Shown here: positions 1-5,870 of the stretch, one piece after another
Numbering within the stretch: position 1 is the stretch's first letter
Layout of the letters: the number at the start of each line of letters is the position of its first letter
Origin: Nitrospirota bacterium
Lineage (GTDB): Bacteria > Nitrospirota_A > Leptospirillia > Leptospirillales > Leptospirillaceae
Direction of reading: 5' to 3'
Length of the DNA stretch: 7,157 nt
Assembly (NCBI GenBank): GCA_023480765.1
Contig: JAMCWZ010000091.1
Location: 1 to 7,157, forward strand
Program-made: the position numbers and the translations under genes
Notes under the pieces: generated by a model
Told to the model about the DNA's origin: nothing
Database searches by the model: none
The model's input: only the letters and a program-made list of their open reading frames with translations

Positions 1-1
1 T

Positions 2-556
2 GACTACAAATTGGCAGGCTATCATTTCCAAGCATTCAAGGAAGCCGTAACCGACTCCTCCTGGACGACGGATCCGTTGGGCGAAAAGTTAAAAACAGAT
101 GCACTAATTCGAGAAAATCCGGCGCAAATCGATCTAAGCCTCAATCTCCCAACCGGTTTCCAGCAGCAATCTCAAAAACAAGGCCCGCGAATTTTCCGTA
201 TCGCAAAACGGCTCGCACATCTTCTGACGCTCGGAAACTACCTGAACCCTTTCTGCCGATCCGTTCGCCCGGACGGCACACTGCCTTTCCGATTTCATGG
301 CGATTACGAATCCTGGGGATGGTTCGGATACAGTACTCTGGCCGTTGTGGACAAAAACGGATTTGGTTATTTATGCAAAAGGTCTTGGAAGGAAGCCATG
401 AAACTTCTCTTTCCATGCATCTCCCTTTCCATCCGTTTTCTTGTGACGCAAAAAAGCATGGTCCGAAAATACAGTCAACAATCTGGAAACTATGAAAATG
501 CTTGGAGGGAAGCCTTTTCTGTTCTCGATAGAAAGAGAGTCCAAAAACCCTCTTGA
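2..556 (+). CDS. 3' part of an unrecognised protein in a glycan locus (5' end outside window)
   Basis: The reading frame is open from the first bases (first visible codons GAC TAC AAA, then TTG) and ends at TGA 554-556, giving 184 visible residues. A TTG at 11 could formally be a start, but no Shine-Dalgarno can be seen before it and the frame continues upstream, so the gene is best read as truncated by the window edge. Visible features are an early aromatic stretch (GYHFQAFKEAV), an aromatic- and Gly-rich middle (RFHGDYESWGWFGYSTLAVV), one hydrophobic stretch in the last third (LLFPCISLSIRFLV), and a basic, charged C-terminus. I do not recognise a family or any catalytic motif. Its place directly upstream of glycosyltransferases suggests a role in the same carbohydrate pathway, but this is inference from position only. 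It is very likely a real coding sequence: one long frame with ordinary codon use, and the other frames are broken or shorter. Confidence 0.7.
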   Translation, partial: DYKLAGYHFQAFKEAVTDSSWTTDPLGEKLKTDALIRENPAQIDLSLNLPTGFQQQSQKQGPRIFRIAKRLAHLLTLGNYLNPFCRSVRPDGTLPFRFHGDYESWGWFGYSTLAVVDKNGFGYLCKRSWKEAMKLLFPCISLSIRFLVTQKSMVRKYSQQSGNYENAWREAFSVLDRKRVQKPS

Positions 557-659
557 TAAGAGATTCAAGATTTTTGGCAAGACATTTGCTTTTATCCGAA
601 ACAAGAATTGTTCATGTTGTCGACGCAAGAAAGTCAGGGATTTTGGGTTGCCAATTCTG

Positions 660-664
660 AAGGA
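660..664 (+). promoter_or_regulatory. Ribosome binding site AAGGA for the first GT2 gene
   Basis: AAGGA lies 9 bases before the ATG at 674. It decides the start: the frame also extends upstream to TTG 608 and ATG 614, but neither has a comparable site, and the 22 extra residues precede the normal GT2 beginning (PVISVVIT). Confidence 0.6.
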
Positions 665-673
665 CCAGTACCG

Positions 674-1765
674 ATGAGCGCTCCAGTGATTTCTGTCGTG
701 ATTACCATGTACAGGGAAGGCGAACTTCTTGCCGAAACCATCGAGTCAATCCTCAGGCAAACCTGTCAGGATTTTGAAATCGTTCTCGTCAACAACAATG
801 CCGATCCCCTGACCGTAACAGTTGCCAATCGGTACAGGGAAAAGTACCCAGAGAAAATCCGTATCGTTCATGAACCCATCCAGGGGGTATCGGCAGCCAA
901 GAACCGGGGGATTATCGAGAGTCGAGGGACGTACATTGCCTTGCACGACGGAGACGATTTAAGTCATCCTGAACGATTGCATTTACAGTTTCAGGCGATG
1001 AAGGAAAATCCAAGCCTTGCCTTTGTTGGATCCTGGTTCGACCGGGTAGGACCGGATGGAAAAGAGATAATAAAACAGGATGTTTCAGGAGCAGCTCCTT
1101 ATTTTTGGCTCCGTACCGAACAAATCATTAAGAAACTTTACCCTGAACGACCGCTATCTGACCCCTCTTCACCACTAAACTTCGCGTTGATTTCGACCAC
1201 ATTTTTCAAACGGGAAACAGCGATCCATGTTGGGCTCTTCGATACCCGATTCAATCCCAGATGGTTTGAAGACTTTGAGTTTTTAACACGGCTTTATGAC
1301 ACGGGAGAAGTTCTGAAAATTCCCCGGTCCCTTCTCCGATACCGGATGCATACACCGGAAAGGGCGACAATTCTTCGAAAACAGATGAATTGGCTGGCCG
1401 TCATCAGACATCTCGATCTCTTTTACAATATCCTCTGGGACCGCTACCAAAGCCGTACGCCTGATGCTCCGGAAATCTTCCGGGAACTGCGCGCATTCTG
1501 GTTGACATATGTCAGCGGGTTCTTTCTGGAGCATAAAAAAGGTCGCATCTTGGGGAAAATGGCTCTTGGAAGAGCTTTAAAAGAGAACAGGCAGGATCCA
1601 TACATCTGGAAGCTTTGGGGGAAATCACTCCTCCCTCAATCTCTTTATCCAAAATTATTCTGGTTTGATGAACTGAATCCGAGTCCGTTGCCGGAAGGCG
1701 CCAACGAACATTTGGTAAAAGGACTTTTTTCTCCTTATTCTTCCAGCATCAACAAGGGGGATTGA
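674..1765 (+). CDS. Glycosyltransferase family 2 (GT-A fold), first of two paralogues
   Basis: A predicted cytoplasmic or membrane-associated inverting glycosyltransferase of 363 residues, transferring a sugar from a nucleotide donor to a growing glycan. The N-terminus carries the classic GT2 strand ISVVITMYREG (6-16), followed by ETIESILRQT (21-30) and VLVNNNA (37-43). The acceptor/donor region SAAKNRGI (73-80) and the DXD-type metal and nucleotide-sugar motif DGDD (92-95) follow. EDFEF (199-203) fits the usual catalytic-base ED position. The remaining 160 or so residues form a helical-looking C-terminal extension that the second GT2 in this window shares (for example DTRFNPR before the ED motif, and PKLF near the end). 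No transmembrane segment is evident. The ATG at 674 is chosen over upstream TTG 608 because of the AAGGA site and the GT2 N-terminal border. Donor and acceptor cannot be deduced. The downstream gap holds gene remnants rather than an intact gene. Confidence 0.92.
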   Translation: MSAPVISVVITMYREGELLAETIESILRQTCQDFEIVLVNNNADPLTVTVANRYREKYPEKIRIVHEPIQGVSAAKNRGIIESRGTYIALHDGDDLSHPERLHLQFQAMKENPSLAFVGSWFDRVGPDGKEIIKQDVSGAAPYFWLRTEQIIKKLYPERPLSDPSSPLNFALISTTFFKRETAIHVGLFDTRFNPRWFEDFEFLTRLYDTGEVLKIPRSLLRYRMHTPERATILRKQMNWLAVIRHLDLFYNILWDRYQSRTPDAPEIFRELRAFWLTYVSGFFLEHKKGRILGKMALGRALKENRQDPYIWKLWGKSLLPQSLYPKLFWFDELNPSPLPEGANEHLVKGLFSPYSSSINKGD

Positions 1766-1837
1766 CAGAGATCATCGATAAATTCAAAAAAGAACCCCAA
1801 AATTCCGGTGCGGTTCCCTTATACGGAGAGATCTTCA

Positions 1838-1870
1838 ATGCCTTATCCTGAAATATCCGTCATCATCACA
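1838..1870 (+). pseudogene. 5' remnant of a third family-2 glycosyltransferase gene
   Basis: An ATG at 1838 has a good ribosome binding site (GGAGAG at 1825-1830, 7 bases away) and begins MPYPEISVIIT. This is the standard opening strand of a GT2 enzyme and matches the openings of both flanking GT2 genes (APVISVVIT and PTVSVIIP). After about 11 residues the similarity stops. The expected Y-N/R-E-G turn and the following helix are missing, and the frame runs on with unrelated, low-complexity-looking residues to a stop at 2126-2128. I read this as the preserved translation start of a GT2 gene whose body has been deleted. The nonsense reading of up to 96 residues may still be translated, but nothing suggests it is functional. 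The alternative is a chance match, because the conserved stretch is short. Confidence 0.5.
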
Positions 1871-1871
1871 A

Positions 1872-2096
1872 GGAACAAAAATCACGAAGGACCAAATGGG
1901 CTGGGTCGAAAAAACCCGTCATCTGGACACACTCTTTCGCATCCTCAAGAAAAGGTGTGCCGACAGACCGGGTATAAGGCTCCTTCCAAACGAAAAAGCC
2001 ACTTTTTGCGATATATCAGCCAGTTCCTTCTCCAACATATCGATGCATGTCCACTCGCACGCATCGGTCTCCTTGACAAAACGACCAATCCAATGA
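1872..2096 (+). pseudogene. Out-of-frame 3' remnant of another gene, possibly polysaccharide-deacetylase-like
   Basis: In a different frame from the GT2 remnant, this segment reads as a plausible protein C-terminus ending at TGA 2094-2096. It contains GWVEKTRHLDTLFRILKKR and then DRPGIRLLP. An amphipathic helix followed by a short 'pGIrlLp' strand resembles the tail of polysaccharide-deacetylase (NodB-like) proteins, but this is recognition by eye on a short piece and is weak. There is no ribosome binding site before the ATG at 1896, and no catalytic motif is present. The simplest reading is that a deletion or recombination joined the start of a GT2 gene to the end of a different gene, out of frame. 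Together with the GT2 remnant this accounts for most of the 376-base stretch (1766-2141) without an intact gene; I see no repeat or insertion-sequence end in it. Confidence 0.35.
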
Positions 2097-2141
2097 ATGG
2101 ATCTTCGGGGTCTGTTCTTCTCACTTGAGAGGGTCCGTGTG

Positions 2142-3209
2142 ATGTTTCCGACAGTCTCTGTCATCATTCCCTTCTACCGTGAAGGGCCATTCCTGATCCC
2201 GGCGATCGAATCGGTCCTCCAACAGACCTTTCAGGACTGGGAGCTGGTCCTAGTTGACAACAACGCCTCCGAAGAAACACATCAGATTGCCCGACACTAC
2301 GCGACCGCTTTTCCCGAGAAAGTTCGCCTGTTCCATGAAGCCGAACAGGGCGCCATATCCGCCAGAAACACCGGCATCCAGAAAGCGCGCGGCGAGTTCA
2401 TCGCCTTTTCCGACGCCGACGACCTTCTGAAACCCGAACGTCTCCAACGACAGTTTGATGTATTCTCCTCCCGTCCGAACCTGGCTCTTGTGGCCTGTCA
2501 TTATGACCTTCTTTCTCATGACGGACAGACGGTTCTGGAAGAGAATTGTGCGGGATTTGCTGATGGCTCCAGAAATATTCTGGAATGGAAGTCTTACTTG
2601 AAAAGCCTTTTCCGTCCCTTTCATTTGCCCCATGAAGATTCTTTCGATCTCTTTGGATCCCCCTTCCTGTTTTTTCGGAAGTCCGTCGCCCTAAAGGCCG
2701 GCCTTCTGGACACGCGATTCAATCCTCGGGATCTCGAAGACTTTGAATTCTGCATGCGGATGTTCGAACAGGGGGAATTCTATTTAATTCCGGAATCCTT
2801 GCAGCTGTACAGAGCGGAATCCCCCGAGACCCGAAAATTCAAGCACAAGGACAAGCATACAAAAATTTCACTCGACAAAACCCAAACCTTTCTTTCCATT
2901 CTGTGGGAACACTATGGAAGAAACCACCCGGAAAATCGCCCGACATTCCGTTCCCTGCAGGCCTTTCATCTGAACAACTATGGATGCCATCTCATGCAGT
3001 TTTCGGAAGGCAAGAGAATTGGAACTTCCTGGATCCGAAGAGCGGTTTTCCTCAAACCAGACGACTTTCGGTACTGGAAATCCTTGATCAAGACCAGATT
3101 CCCCCGAAGGACACATCCAAAGCTATTCGATTTTGTCTCCGAAAGATCTATTGAATTCGATTTCAGCATTCAGTTTTCCAGAGAATTTCTTAGAACATTC
3201 GGTCCTTAG
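2142..3209 (+). CDS. Glycosyltransferase family 2 (GT-A fold), second paralogue
   Basis: A 355-residue predicted nucleotide-sugar-dependent glycosyltransferase. The ATG at 2142 is favoured by GAGAGGG at 2127-2133 (8 bases away) and by starting directly at the GT2 strand VSVIIPFYREG (5-15). Other motifs are ESVLQQTFQDWELVLVDNN (23-41), SARNTGI (73-79), the metal-binding DXD-type motif DADD (91-94) and the catalytic-base motif EDFEF (199-203). The latter is at exactly the same residue numbers as in the upstream GT2, and both are preceded by DTRFNPR. The C-terminal 150 residues also align in outline (LSILWEHY against YNILWDRY; HPKLF against YPKLF). The two are therefore diverged tandem paralogues sharing a full-length architecture and probably adding different sugars or linkages. 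The gene follows the decayed segment and is separated by 78 AT-rich bases from the methyltransferase gene. The substrate is unknown. Confidence 0.92.
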   Translation: MFPTVSVIIPFYREGPFLIPAIESVLQQTFQDWELVLVDNNASEETHQIARHYATAFPEKVRLFHEAEQGAISARNTGIQKARGEFIAFSDADDLLKPERLQRQFDVFSSRPNLALVACHYDLLSHDGQTVLEENCAGFADGSRNILEWKSYLKSLFRPFHLPHEDSFDLFGSPFLFFRKSVALKAGLLDTRFNPRDLEDFEFCMRMFEQGEFYLIPESLQLYRAESPETRKFKHKDKHTKISLDKTQTFLSILWEHYGRNHPENRPTFRSLQAFHLNNYGCHLMQFSEGKRIGTSWIRRAVFLKPDDFRYWKSLIKTRFPRRTHPKLFDFVSERSIEFDFSIQFSREFLRTFGP

Positions 3210-3273
3210 AAATATTTTTATAGATATCACCACTTATTTGTCATATCCAAAATATCAAAATGTCCCGCTTCCA

Positions 3274-3280
3274 TAAGGAG
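3274..3280 (+). promoter_or_regulatory. Strong Shine-Dalgarno TAAGGAG setting a TTG start
   Basis: TAAGGAG lies 7 bases before TTG 3288. No in-frame ATG or GTG is near the start, so this near-perfect site supports TTG as the true initiation codon of the methyltransferase. The leader upstream (3210-3273) is very AT-rich, but I could not find a convincing -35/-10 pair with normal spacing in it. Confidence 0.65.
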
Positions 3281-3287
3281 ATTATCT

Positions 3288-4292
3288 TTGCCAGAAGGAA
3301 TTATTTGCAAAATATGCAAAAATTCGGAAGGGAACAAAACCTTTACTGCCAAGGAAATGATGTTTGGAACGCATGATGAATTTGAATATTTTGAATGCAA
3401 TAACTGTTTTTGCCTCCAGATTTCAGAAACTCCCGAGAATTTGTCCAGCTACTATCCCCCAAACTATTACTCATTAAAGCCACCTTCAACATCTCGAAAT
3501 CTCTTTCAGGATATCCGGCTTTATTTACGGTCCAAGCGCTCGGAATATTTGCTCCAAAAAAAAGGACTTCTTGGAAATGCGATCTATCACCTTACCGATG
3601 ACTTCTTTGAGAGAAATCACGACTGGGACTGGTTTCGAAAGACGGGAGCAGATTTAGAGACCAACATTCTGGACATTGGATGCGGAACAGGAAAGCTTCT
3701 GAGATATATGGACATTCAAGGATTTTCAAAACTCACAGGGTTGGATCCGTACATTGAAGCAGACATCGTTTTTGGCATTCAAAACACTCACATGATTCAT
3801 AAAAAATCACTCGAACAGCTTGAAGGAACCTTTGACCTCGTCATGCTCCATCACTCTTTCGAACATATGCGAGACCCAATGTCCGTCATGATTCAAATCA
3901 ATAGGCTGCTCAAAATCGATCATTTTGCCATTATGCGAATTCCTTTATCCGATTCCTACGCATGGAGGAAATATGGGCCGAATTGGGTTCAACTCGATGC
4001 GCCAAGGCATATCTTTCTCCATACAATCAAGAGTATCGAGATCTTAAGCAGGTCGACGGGGTTTGAGATTTCAGACGTAGTGCATGATTCGACTTCTTTT
4101 CAATTCACAGGAAGTGAACTGTATACAAGAGGCATTTCTCTGGAGCAGTCGAAAAAGAATCATGGCAATCCAATTTTCTCAAAAGAAGAGATTGAGACAT
4201 TTCAAAAGGAGTCTGAGGATTTAAACCGCAGAAAACAGGGTGATCAGGCCTGTTTCTACCTAAAAAAAATAAATTTTATACCAGAAAAATAA
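3288..4292 (+). CDS. Class I SAM-dependent methyltransferase with N-terminal Cys4 zinc site
   Basis: A 334-residue methyltransferase, probably acting on a sugar or sugar-nucleotide in the glycan pathway. The N-terminal domain has two CXXC pairs (C7/C10 and C37/C40) followed by the characteristic YYPPNYYSL stretch. This is the zinc-binding layout often found in front of sugar C-methyltransferase-like enzymes. The Rossmann core carries SAM motif I DIGCGTG (129-135), an acidic residue at the end of the next strand (LTGLDPY), and the motif FDLVMLHHSFEHMRDP ending near residue 197. The second half (for example YGPNWVQLDAPRH, then a helix and strand) matches the lid region of Methyltransf_23-type proteins. 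It is shorter than true sugar C-methyltransferases, so O-methylation is equally possible. The gene is AT-rich against its neighbours, which suggests separate acquisition. Its stop overlaps the ribosome binding site of the next gene, so the two are probably co-translated. Confidence 0.88.
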   Translation: MPEGIICKICKNSEGNKTFTAKEMMFGTHDEFEYFECNNCFCLQISETPENLSSYYPPNYYSLKPPSTSRNLFQDIRLYLRSKRSEYLLQKKGLLGNAIYHLTDDFFERNHDWDWFRKTGADLETNILDIGCGTGKLLRYMDIQGFSKLTGLDPYIEADIVFGIQNTHMIHKKSLEQLEGTFDLVMLHHSFEHMRDPMSVMIQINRLLKIDHFAIMRIPLSDSYAWRKYGPNWVQLDAPRHIFLHTIKSIEILSRSTGFEISDVVHDSTSFQFTGSELYTRGISLEQSKKNHGNPIFSKEEIETFQKESEDLNRRKQGDQACFYLKKINFIPEK

Positions 4293-4301
4293 GGATACCG
4301 C

Positions 4302-5606
4302 GTGCGATTCCTTCATTGGCGCCTTCAATTACATAAGATATTTAACAAAACCCGCATGCCATGGCAAGCCAAGAAAGTTCTTCATCATCTTCTTTTTCCC
4401 TCCTATGTGGAAATTATTGAAGAGGATTTACCTTCCCGTCCGATTCTCTTTATCGCTCCCAATTTGCCATACCCGGATCGGGGAGGGACAGACTTTCGTC
4501 TCTTCCATCTCCTGAAAGGGACCATCAAGGCCGGGTACCCCATCAGCTTCTTTTCCATTTACGAACGGGATCTGCTGGCCGCCAGACTTGGAACGCCGGA
4601 CCTTTTCTTGCAATATGAACATGCGATGAGACAACTCCCCCTTTTCCACCTGTTTTATGGGATCAGGGCCTTCCGGAAATTTCTCAAGAACAATCCAGAA
4701 GCATTTTCCGCAATCTTTATTCTCTGGCCCAAATCCGTCCAGGCGGTTATCCCCACGATCAAACGATATGGGCCATCCATTCCGGTCATCTACGATATGG
4801 TCGACTATCACGCACGTCGTCTGAAACGGGAAGGAAAACTTCATTCCGATCCCAGGATATTGGCCAAGGCCAAAGAATTCCGGATCATCGAAAGCGAAGC
4901 GGCCCGGTCAACCAATCTGACGCTGGCTATCTCCCGGGAAGAAAAAGAGCTTTTCCTTGCCGACAATCCCGCGACAAACATTGATGTCCTCGGGAATTAC
5001 TTCGAGCCAGTGACAGACCCCGTTCCCGATCCGGAAAGACGAGCAGGACTGCTCTTTGTAGGGAATTTCGTGCACGCCCCCAACACCGACGGCATCTTGT
5101 GGTTTGTACGGGACATCTACCCACTTGTCAAACAGGAATGCCCCTCTGTTCCATTGCATATCGTCGGAGACTTTCCGCCACCGGAAATCCAGTCCCTCTC
5201 CGAGGATCCGGACATTGTGGTCCATGGATGGGTTCCGGATCTGAGCGAACTTTTCCGGTCATCTCGGGTTTTCGTGGCATCCTTGCGCTATGGGGCGGGG
5301 GTGAAAGGAAAAGTCGGACTGGCCATGTCCAAAGGCCTCCCTGTCGTAACGACCGCGATCGGTGCAGAAGGGATGAATCTGACATCGGGGGTCGACTGTG
5401 AAATCGTCGATTCGCCGGAGGGTTTTGCACGAAAAACCATCTTGCTCCTGTCCGATGACGATCATTGGTCCAGAATTTCCATTCAGGGACAACAGTATGC
5501 GAACAAAAACAGCTCGACCGACGCCCTTCCGGACAAGATGCGACAGATTTTCGAATCCATCGGGGTTTCTCCTCCACACATCCCCTCAATCTCCGCCCCT
5601 TCCTGA
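4302..5606 (+). CDS. Glycosyltransferase family 4 / group 1 (GT-B fold)
   Basis: A 434-residue GT-B glycosyltransferase. The GTG start at 4302 is supported by AAGGA at 4291-4295, which overlaps the TAA of the methyltransferase gene, with a gap of only 9 bases between genes. The N-terminal Rossmann half opens after a basic leader with PILFIAPNLPYPDRGGTDFR, a Gly-rich loop typical of the acceptor domain. The linker and C-terminal donor domain show LFVGNF (251-256), HAPNTDG (258-264), HIVGDFPP, VVHGWVPDL, then GAGVKGK (331-337) and GLPVVTT (345-351), followed by GAEGM (354-358). These are hallmarks of the Glyco_trans_1_4 group. In GAGVKGK-type members the classical E-X7-E motif is altered, and here its two positions are A332 and L340. 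No membrane segment is seen. The enzyme is likely to be a retaining transferase adding one sugar of the repeat or cap; its donor is unknown. Confidence 0.93.
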   Translation: MRFLHWRLQLHKIFNKTRMPWQAKKVLHHLLFPSYVEIIEEDLPSRPILFIAPNLPYPDRGGTDFRLFHLLKGTIKAGYPISFFSIYERDLLAARLGTPDLFLQYEHAMRQLPLFHLFYGIRAFRKFLKNNPEAFSAIFILWPKSVQAVIPTIKRYGPSIPVIYDMVDYHARRLKREGKLHSDPRILAKAKEFRIIESEAARSTNLTLAISREEKELFLADNPATNIDVLGNYFEPVTDPVPDPERRAGLLFVGNFVHAPNTDGILWFVRDIYPLVKQECPSVPLHIVGDFPPPEIQSLSEDPDIVVHGWVPDLSELFRSSRVFVASLRYGAGVKGKVGLAMSKGLPVVTTAIGAEGMNLTSGVDCEIVDSPEGFARKTILLLSDDDHWSRISIQGQQYANKNSSTDALPDKMRQIFESIGVSPPHIPSISAPS

Positions 5607-5732
5607 ACGTCTCGCACGAAAAACACGATCCTGCCAAATCCGCCATGTTCCGATATCCTCCCTGAGTCCGGAGGCTGGCAACAATATTGCTTTCAATAAC
5701 ACTAGAAAACTCTCGAACGAAAGGAACATAAC
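5607..5732 (+). other. Noncoding gap before the small ORF
   Basis: I see no convincing gene, terminator or promoter here. A weak inverted repeat (CCTCC 5657-5661 with GGAGG 5670-5674) lacks a following T-run, so transcription probably continues from the glycosyltransferase into the ABC gene. The final bases hold the ribosome binding site of the small ORF. Confidence 0.4.
5721..5725 (+). promoter_or_regulatory. Ribosome binding site AAGGA before a TTG start
   Basis: AAGGA is placed 7 bases before TTG 5733, the same arrangement as the TTG-start methyltransferase in this window. It is the main reason for proposing the small ORF that follows. Confidence 0.45.
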
Positions 5733-5870
5733 TTGAAATTCTCTCTTCCTTTTCTTCCCGATGGGAAAAACTCTGATCATATTTATGTTTATGGTCATCA
5801 ATACGCAACTAAAAAAATGAGGACCTCCACTTCCGGAGAAACGGCTTTTCGTCGGAAAGGCCGGTCGTGA
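5733..5870 (+). CDS. Putative 45-residue small protein or leader ORF upstream of the ABC flippase
   Basis: This short frame begins at TTG 5733, 7 bases after AAGGA, and ends at TGA 5868-5870. The stop overlaps the GTG start of the ABC transporter as GTGA. The product would begin MKFSLPFLPDGKNSDHIYVY and end in a basic tail (ETAFRRKGRS). It has no signal peptide, membrane segment, Cys cluster or family that I recognise. The frame is closed upstream by TAG 5703-5705, and TTG is its only reasonable full-length start; an internal ATG lies at 5817. The ribosome binding site plus the 4-base overlap argue for real translation. The short length, lack of known homology and non-ATG start argue for caution. 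It may encode a small protein, or it may serve only as a translated leader that opens the hairpin over the ABC gene's ribosome binding site. Confidence 0.42.
   Translation: MKFSLPFLPDGKNSDHIYVYGHQYATKKMRTSTSGETAFRRKGRS
5842..5863 (+). promoter_or_regulatory. RNA hairpin covering the ABC gene's Shine-Dalgarno
   Basis: CGGCTTTTC (5842-5850) pairs with GAAAGGCCG (5855-5863) around a GTCG loop: nine pairs, one of them a T-G (U-G) wobble. The 3' arm and loop contain GGAAAGG (5854-5860), the only plausible ribosome binding site for GTG 5867, at 6 bases spacing. The stem lies inside the last codons of the small ORF, so a ribosome translating that ORF would melt it. No T-run follows, so it is not an intrinsic terminator. 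Confidence 0.5.

Noticed and set aside
608..673. Extended N-terminus of the first GT2 from TTG 608 or ATG 614
   Set aside because: No ribosome binding site precedes these codons, and the extra 22 residues lie outside the GT2 fold; ATG 674 has AAGGA.
1919..2167. Minus-strand 82-codon frame across the decayed segment
   Set aside because: It overlaps the start of the second GT2 gene, has no recognisable domain, and the + strand remnants explain the region better.
3238..3266. Possible -35 TTGTCA before the methyltransferase
   Set aside because: No acceptable -10 hexamer at 16-18 bases; the AT-rich leader alone is not enough to call a promoter.
5657..5674. Inverted repeat CCTCC/GGAGG as a terminator after the GT4 gene
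   Set aside because: Only five pairs with an 8-base loop and no T-run downstream.
5755..5767. TTCCC-GAT-GGGAA hairpin
   Set aside because: Five pairs with a 3-base loop and no T-run; it lies within the small ORF and is probably chance.
5128..5808. Minus-strand 226-codon frame over the end of the GT4 gene
   Set aside because: Antisense to conserved GT4 motifs, with Arg/Ser/Pro-rich content and no recognisable domain.
5761..5820. 19-codon ATG frame (hydrophobic, MGKTLIIFMFMV...) ending in ATGA at 5817-5820
   Set aside because: It has only a pyrimidine tract instead of a ribosome binding site upstream; the overlapping TTG 5733 frame has a proper site.
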